The notes under the pieces: generated by a model | The model's database searches: none | What the model was told of the DNA's origin: nothing | Seen by the model: the letters and a program-made list of their open reading frames with translations, nothing else | Shown: positions 61,542-64,000 of the stretch, piece by piece | Position numbering within the stretch: the stretch's first letter is position 1 | Layout: each line of letters starts with the position of its first letter | Made by a program: the position numbers and the translations under genes | Assembly: GCA_021770615.1 (NCBI GenBank) | Contig: JAETQR010000004.1 | Location: forward strand, 1-64,000 | DNA: 64,000 nt | Direction: 5' to 3' | Source of the DNA: Lachnospiraceae bacterium | GTDB taxonomy: Bacteria > Bacillota_A > Clostridia > Lachnospirales > Lachnospiraceae

Positions 61542-62501
61542 ATGAAAAACCCTATGAAAAAACCATTGATCATTCTTACCGGTCCGACAGCTGTGGGAAA
61601 GACTGCTGCCTCGGTCAGACTGGCGAAAGCAGTGAATGGAGAGGTTATTTCTGCGGATTCGATGCAGGTCTACCGGTATATGAATATCGGAACGGCTAAG
61701 ATCACGCCAGAGGAAATGATGGGGGTCCGGCATTATCTTGTGGATGAGATCACACCCGATACGCCTTTTCACGTTTATGAATTTAAGAAAATGGCAGAGC
61801 GCGCCATGGATGAAATCTGGAAAAAAGGGAAGATTCCCATTATCGCAGGGGGAACCGGCTTTTATATCCAGGCGCTTTTATATGACATCGACTTTCAGGA
61901 GGAGAAGGAGGGGCGCACATTCCGTCATGAGTTAGAACAACTGGCAGAGGAAAAGGGAGCATTCTATCTTCATGAAAAACTCCGGGAAGCAGATCCTGCG
62001 TCTGCGGAAGCGATCCATCCGAACAATAAAAAGCGTGTCATCCGTGCGCTGGAATATTTTCATGAGACGGGAAGGCCGATTTCTGCCCACAATACGGAAC
62101 AGCGCCAGAAGGAATCGCCATATGATTTTCTCTATGTTGTGCTTACGATGGACAGGGAAAAATTATATCAGAGGATCAATAAGCGTGTGGATAAGATGGT
62201 GGAAGAGGGACTCTTTGAAGAAGCAGAATGGCTCATAAAGCAGGGATATACAAAAGACATGGTTTCCATGCAGGCCATCGGCTATAAAGAATTATTTGAT
62301 TATTTTGAAGGCATGATATCAAAAGAAGACGCCATTGAACAGATCAAAAAAGATACAAGACATTTTGCCAAGCGTCAGCTTACCTGGTTTCGCCGGGAAA
62401 AAGAGGTCTTGTTTATCAGGAAGGAACCATTTGAAACGGAAGAACTTCTTGTAGAAGAAATTGTTCGTATGGCAGAAGAGAGAGGGATAATAAGACGATG
62501 A
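61542..62501 (+). CDS. miaA: tRNA dimethylallyltransferase
   Basis: A 319-residue enzyme that adds dimethylallyl to A37 of tRNAs reading UNN codons. P-loop GPTAVGKTAASVRL, then VISADSMQVYRYMNIGTAK and the tRNA-binding KRVIRALEYFHETGRP with QAIGYKEL are all present. It starts three bases after mutL ends, with AAAGG upstream; ATG 61554 is a possible alternative. It overlaps the next gene by four bases. Confidence 0.97.
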   Translation: MKNPMKKPLIILTGPTAVGKTAASVRLAKAVNGEVISADSMQVYRYMNIGTAKITPEEMMGVRHYLVDEITPDTPFHVYEFKKMAERAMDEIWKKGKIPIIAGGTGFYIQALLYDIDFQEEKEGRTFRHELEQLAEEKGAFYLHEKLREADPASAEAIHPNNKKRVIRALEYFHETGRPISAHNTEQRQKESPYDFLYVVLTMDREKLYQRINKRVDKMVEEGLFEEAEWLIKQGYTKDMVSMQAIGYKELFDYFEGMISKEDAIEQIKKDTRHFAKRQLTWFRREKEVLFIRKEPFETEELLVEEIVRMAEERGIIRR

Positions 62502-63799
62502 TCGATCATGAAATTTTATATGGGATGTATGAGAAGAGTGGGATCAGCAAAAAGGTACTGGATTATGCAGATAAAATCTGCCGTTCTTTGGAGGATCGTT
62601 TTCATAAGATCGATCAGGTATCGGAATATAACCAGCTTAAGGTGCTGCAGGCATTACAAAAGAACCGCGTGAGTGCAGAGCATATGAATGGAACGACCGG
62701 ATACGGATACAATGATGATGGAAGGGATATACTGGAAAAGGTGTATGCCGACATTTTCCACTGTGAGGATGCGCTCGTGCGTTCCCAGATCACCTGCGGG
62801 ACACATGCGCTTACGATTGCGCTGTCAGCGGTCTTGAGGCCGGGAGATGAACTGTTGTCACCTGTCGGGAAGCCCTATGACACACTGGAGGGAATCATTG
62901 GTATCCACGGGAAGAGCGAGCCGGGTTCCCTGAAAGAATTCGGCGTAACATATGCCCAGGTAGATCTGAAAGAAGACAGCAGTTTTGATTTTGATGGCAT
63001 CCGGAGAGCGATAAAGCCGCAGACAAAACTGGTCACGATACAGCGTTCAAAAGGCTATGCTATGAGAAAGACATTGTCGGTAGCGCAGATTGGGGAACTG
63101 ATCCGGTTTGTAAAAAAATGTAAGCCCGATGTGATCTGTATGGTAGATAACTGCTATGGGGAATTTGTGGATATTCAGGAACCATCTGATGCCGGGGCTG
63201 ATCTCGTTGTCGGATCTCTCATTAAAAATCCGGGCGGTGGGATCGCTCCGATGGGGGGATATATCGCAGGGAGAAGGGATTTGATCGAACTGGCAGCCAA
63301 CCGGCTGACTGCACCGGGGCTCGGAAAGGAAGTAGGTGCTTCCCTCGGAGTGAATCCGTCATTTTACCAGGGACTCTTTTTTGCCCCGTCCGTAGTGGCG
63401 TCTGCGCTTAAGTCAGCGATTTTTGCGGCAGAATTATATGAGGGACTCGGATTTGTGACAAGTCCATCCGCAGGGGAGGAGCGAAATGATATCATACAGG
63501 CAGTCGCCCTCGGTTCCCCGGAGCGGATCATCGCTTTTTGCCGGGGGATCCAGGCAGGCTCTCCGGTGGACAGTTATGTGGCGCCGGAACCATATGCGAT
63601 GCCGGGATATCACAGCGATGTCATTATGGCGGCGGGAAACTTTATTCAGGGGTCCTCGATCGAACTGAGCGCAGACGCTCCGATCGAACCTCCGTACAGT
63701 GTCTATTTTCAGGGAGGGCTTACCTGGCAGCATGGGAAATATGGGATTTTGATGTCACTGCAGAGGATGGTTGATGAAAAATTAGTCGAATTACCGTGA
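62498..63799 (+). CDS. Methionine gamma-lyase family protein (aluminium-resistance type)
   Basis: A 433-residue PLP-dependent enzyme of the fold-type I family PF06838. Motifs: HMNGTTGYGYNDDGRD, SQITCGTHALTIALSAVLRPG, MVDNCYGEFVDIQEPS and the PLP-lysine region GSLIKNPGGGIAPMGG. Its true activity is unclear; the family is annotated as methionine gamma-lyase or aluminium-resistance protein on weak evidence. The ATGA overlap with miaA indicates coupling, a common pairing in Firmicutes. Confidence 0.92.
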   Translation: MIDHEILYGMYEKSGISKKVLDYADKICRSLEDRFHKIDQVSEYNQLKVLQALQKNRVSAEHMNGTTGYGYNDDGRDILEKVYADIFHCEDALVRSQITCGTHALTIALSAVLRPGDELLSPVGKPYDTLEGIIGIHGKSEPGSLKEFGVTYAQVDLKEDSSFDFDGIRRAIKPQTKLVTIQRSKGYAMRKTLSVAQIGELIRFVKKCKPDVICMVDNCYGEFVDIQEPSDAGADLVVGSLIKNPGGGIAPMGGYIAGRRDLIELAANRLTAPGLGKEVGASLGVNPSFYQGLFFAPSVVASALKSAIFAAELYEGLGFVTSPSAGEERNDIIQAVALGSPERIIAFCRGIQAGSPVDSYVAPEPYAMPGYHSDVIMAAGNFIQGSSIELSADAPIEPPYSVYFQGGLTWQHGKYGILMSLQRMVDEKLVELP

Positions 63800-63907
63800 A
63801 GTAAGACGAAAAGTAACAGAAAAAACTTTCGTTAAATATATACTTTTCTGAAAAATTATGGTAGAATGGCTATGTATGATCGGTATTGGTAGGGACAAGG
63901 AGTAAGT

Positions 63908-64000
63908 ATGAACCAAAAATTTTATACGATGAAGGAACTTCCGGAGTCGGAACGCCCCTATGAGAAATTAGAAAAGAATGGGGTAGAAAGTCTTTCTGAT
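63908..64000 (+). CDS. radC: RadC family (JAB domain) protein, 5' part
   Basis: Only 31 codons are inside the window: MNQKFYTMKELPESERPYE, then KLEKNGVESLSD, which matches the helix-hairpin-helix start of RadC (KDLPEEERPREKL..G...LSD). ACAAGGAG precedes ATG 63908. A TAGAAT at 63862 may be the -10 of its promoter, with a poor -35. Confidence 0.8.
   Translation, partial: MNQKFYTMKELPESERPYEKLEKNGVESLSD

Noticed and set aside
1..64000. tRNA or rRNA genes, insertion sequences, integrases or prophage genes
   Set aside because: I saw no cloverleaf with CCA end, rRNA stretch, transposase or integrase motif. The arrays and toxin-antitoxin pairs are the only signs of mobility apart from the inverted repeat at 50457.

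Overview
The window looks like a chromosomal segment of an anaerobic, butyrate-forming Lachnospiraceae-type Clostridium relative (Firmicutes, moderate GC). The main grounds are the gene order thlA-crt-hbd-bcd-etfB-etfA (acetyl-CoA to butyryl-CoA), strong AGGAGG ribosome binding sites, near-consensus TTGACA-17-TATAAT promoters, the block of paired radical SAM genes, rng, rplU, prp, rpmA and obgE, a GAAC/GTTT-type LexA operator, and the lineage-typical lipoproteins with VSGSA repeats. The genus assignment is inference.

Layout. 1-3056: two tandem secreted proteins (DUF6273, Pro/Thr linkers, fibronectin III-like and BIG2-like ends), the first cut by the window edge. 3147-9981: coaD, then the butyryl-CoA operon ending in a strong terminator. 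10022-18540: five tandem BspA-like leucine-rich-repeat surface proteins, one broken. 18592-22697: glycosyltransferase, polysaccharide deacetylase, GH5 glycosidase and a DUF4867 protein. 22723-36352: an expanded lipoprotein family (six copies, one broken), interrupted by a Phd/YoeB-type toxin-antitoxin pair, a split O-acyltransferase (SGNH plus acyltransferase-3) and a BlaI/BlaR1-like pair. 36378-42646: accessory region with a TetR/thioredoxin-like/metallo-beta-lactamase unit, small enzymes, a Nudix pseudogene, a type I toxin with antisense RNA, and a HigBA-like pair. 42865-64000: conserved housekeeping genes: radical SAM pair, rng, phosphoketolase, NYN-LOTUS protein, rplU-prp-rpmA-obgE-yhbY-nadD/yqeK-rsfS, lexA, an SH3 protein, mutS-mutL-miaA, a Met-gamma-lyase family gene and the start of radC.

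The most interesting unit is 25-36 kb. A BlaI-family repressor gene, an M56 (BlaR1-like) membrane protease gene and five lipoprotein genes run in one direction with gaps of 5-50 bases and no visible terminator until 36314. The O-acyltransferase genes run the other way. Both divergent promoters are consensus and each carries a BlaI-like palindrome at its start site. The M56 protein also carries, just outside its last membrane segment, the VSGPAV motif that ends the repeat of every intact lipoprotein. I read this as a signal-controlled cell-envelope system (sensor, lipoproteins, wall or glycan O-acetylation). That reading is inference; the sequence elements are directly visible.

The surface-protein families sit in tandem arrays with near-identical segments, mosaic copies, internal contractions and broken members, so this part of the chromosome appears to be changing through recombination between copies.
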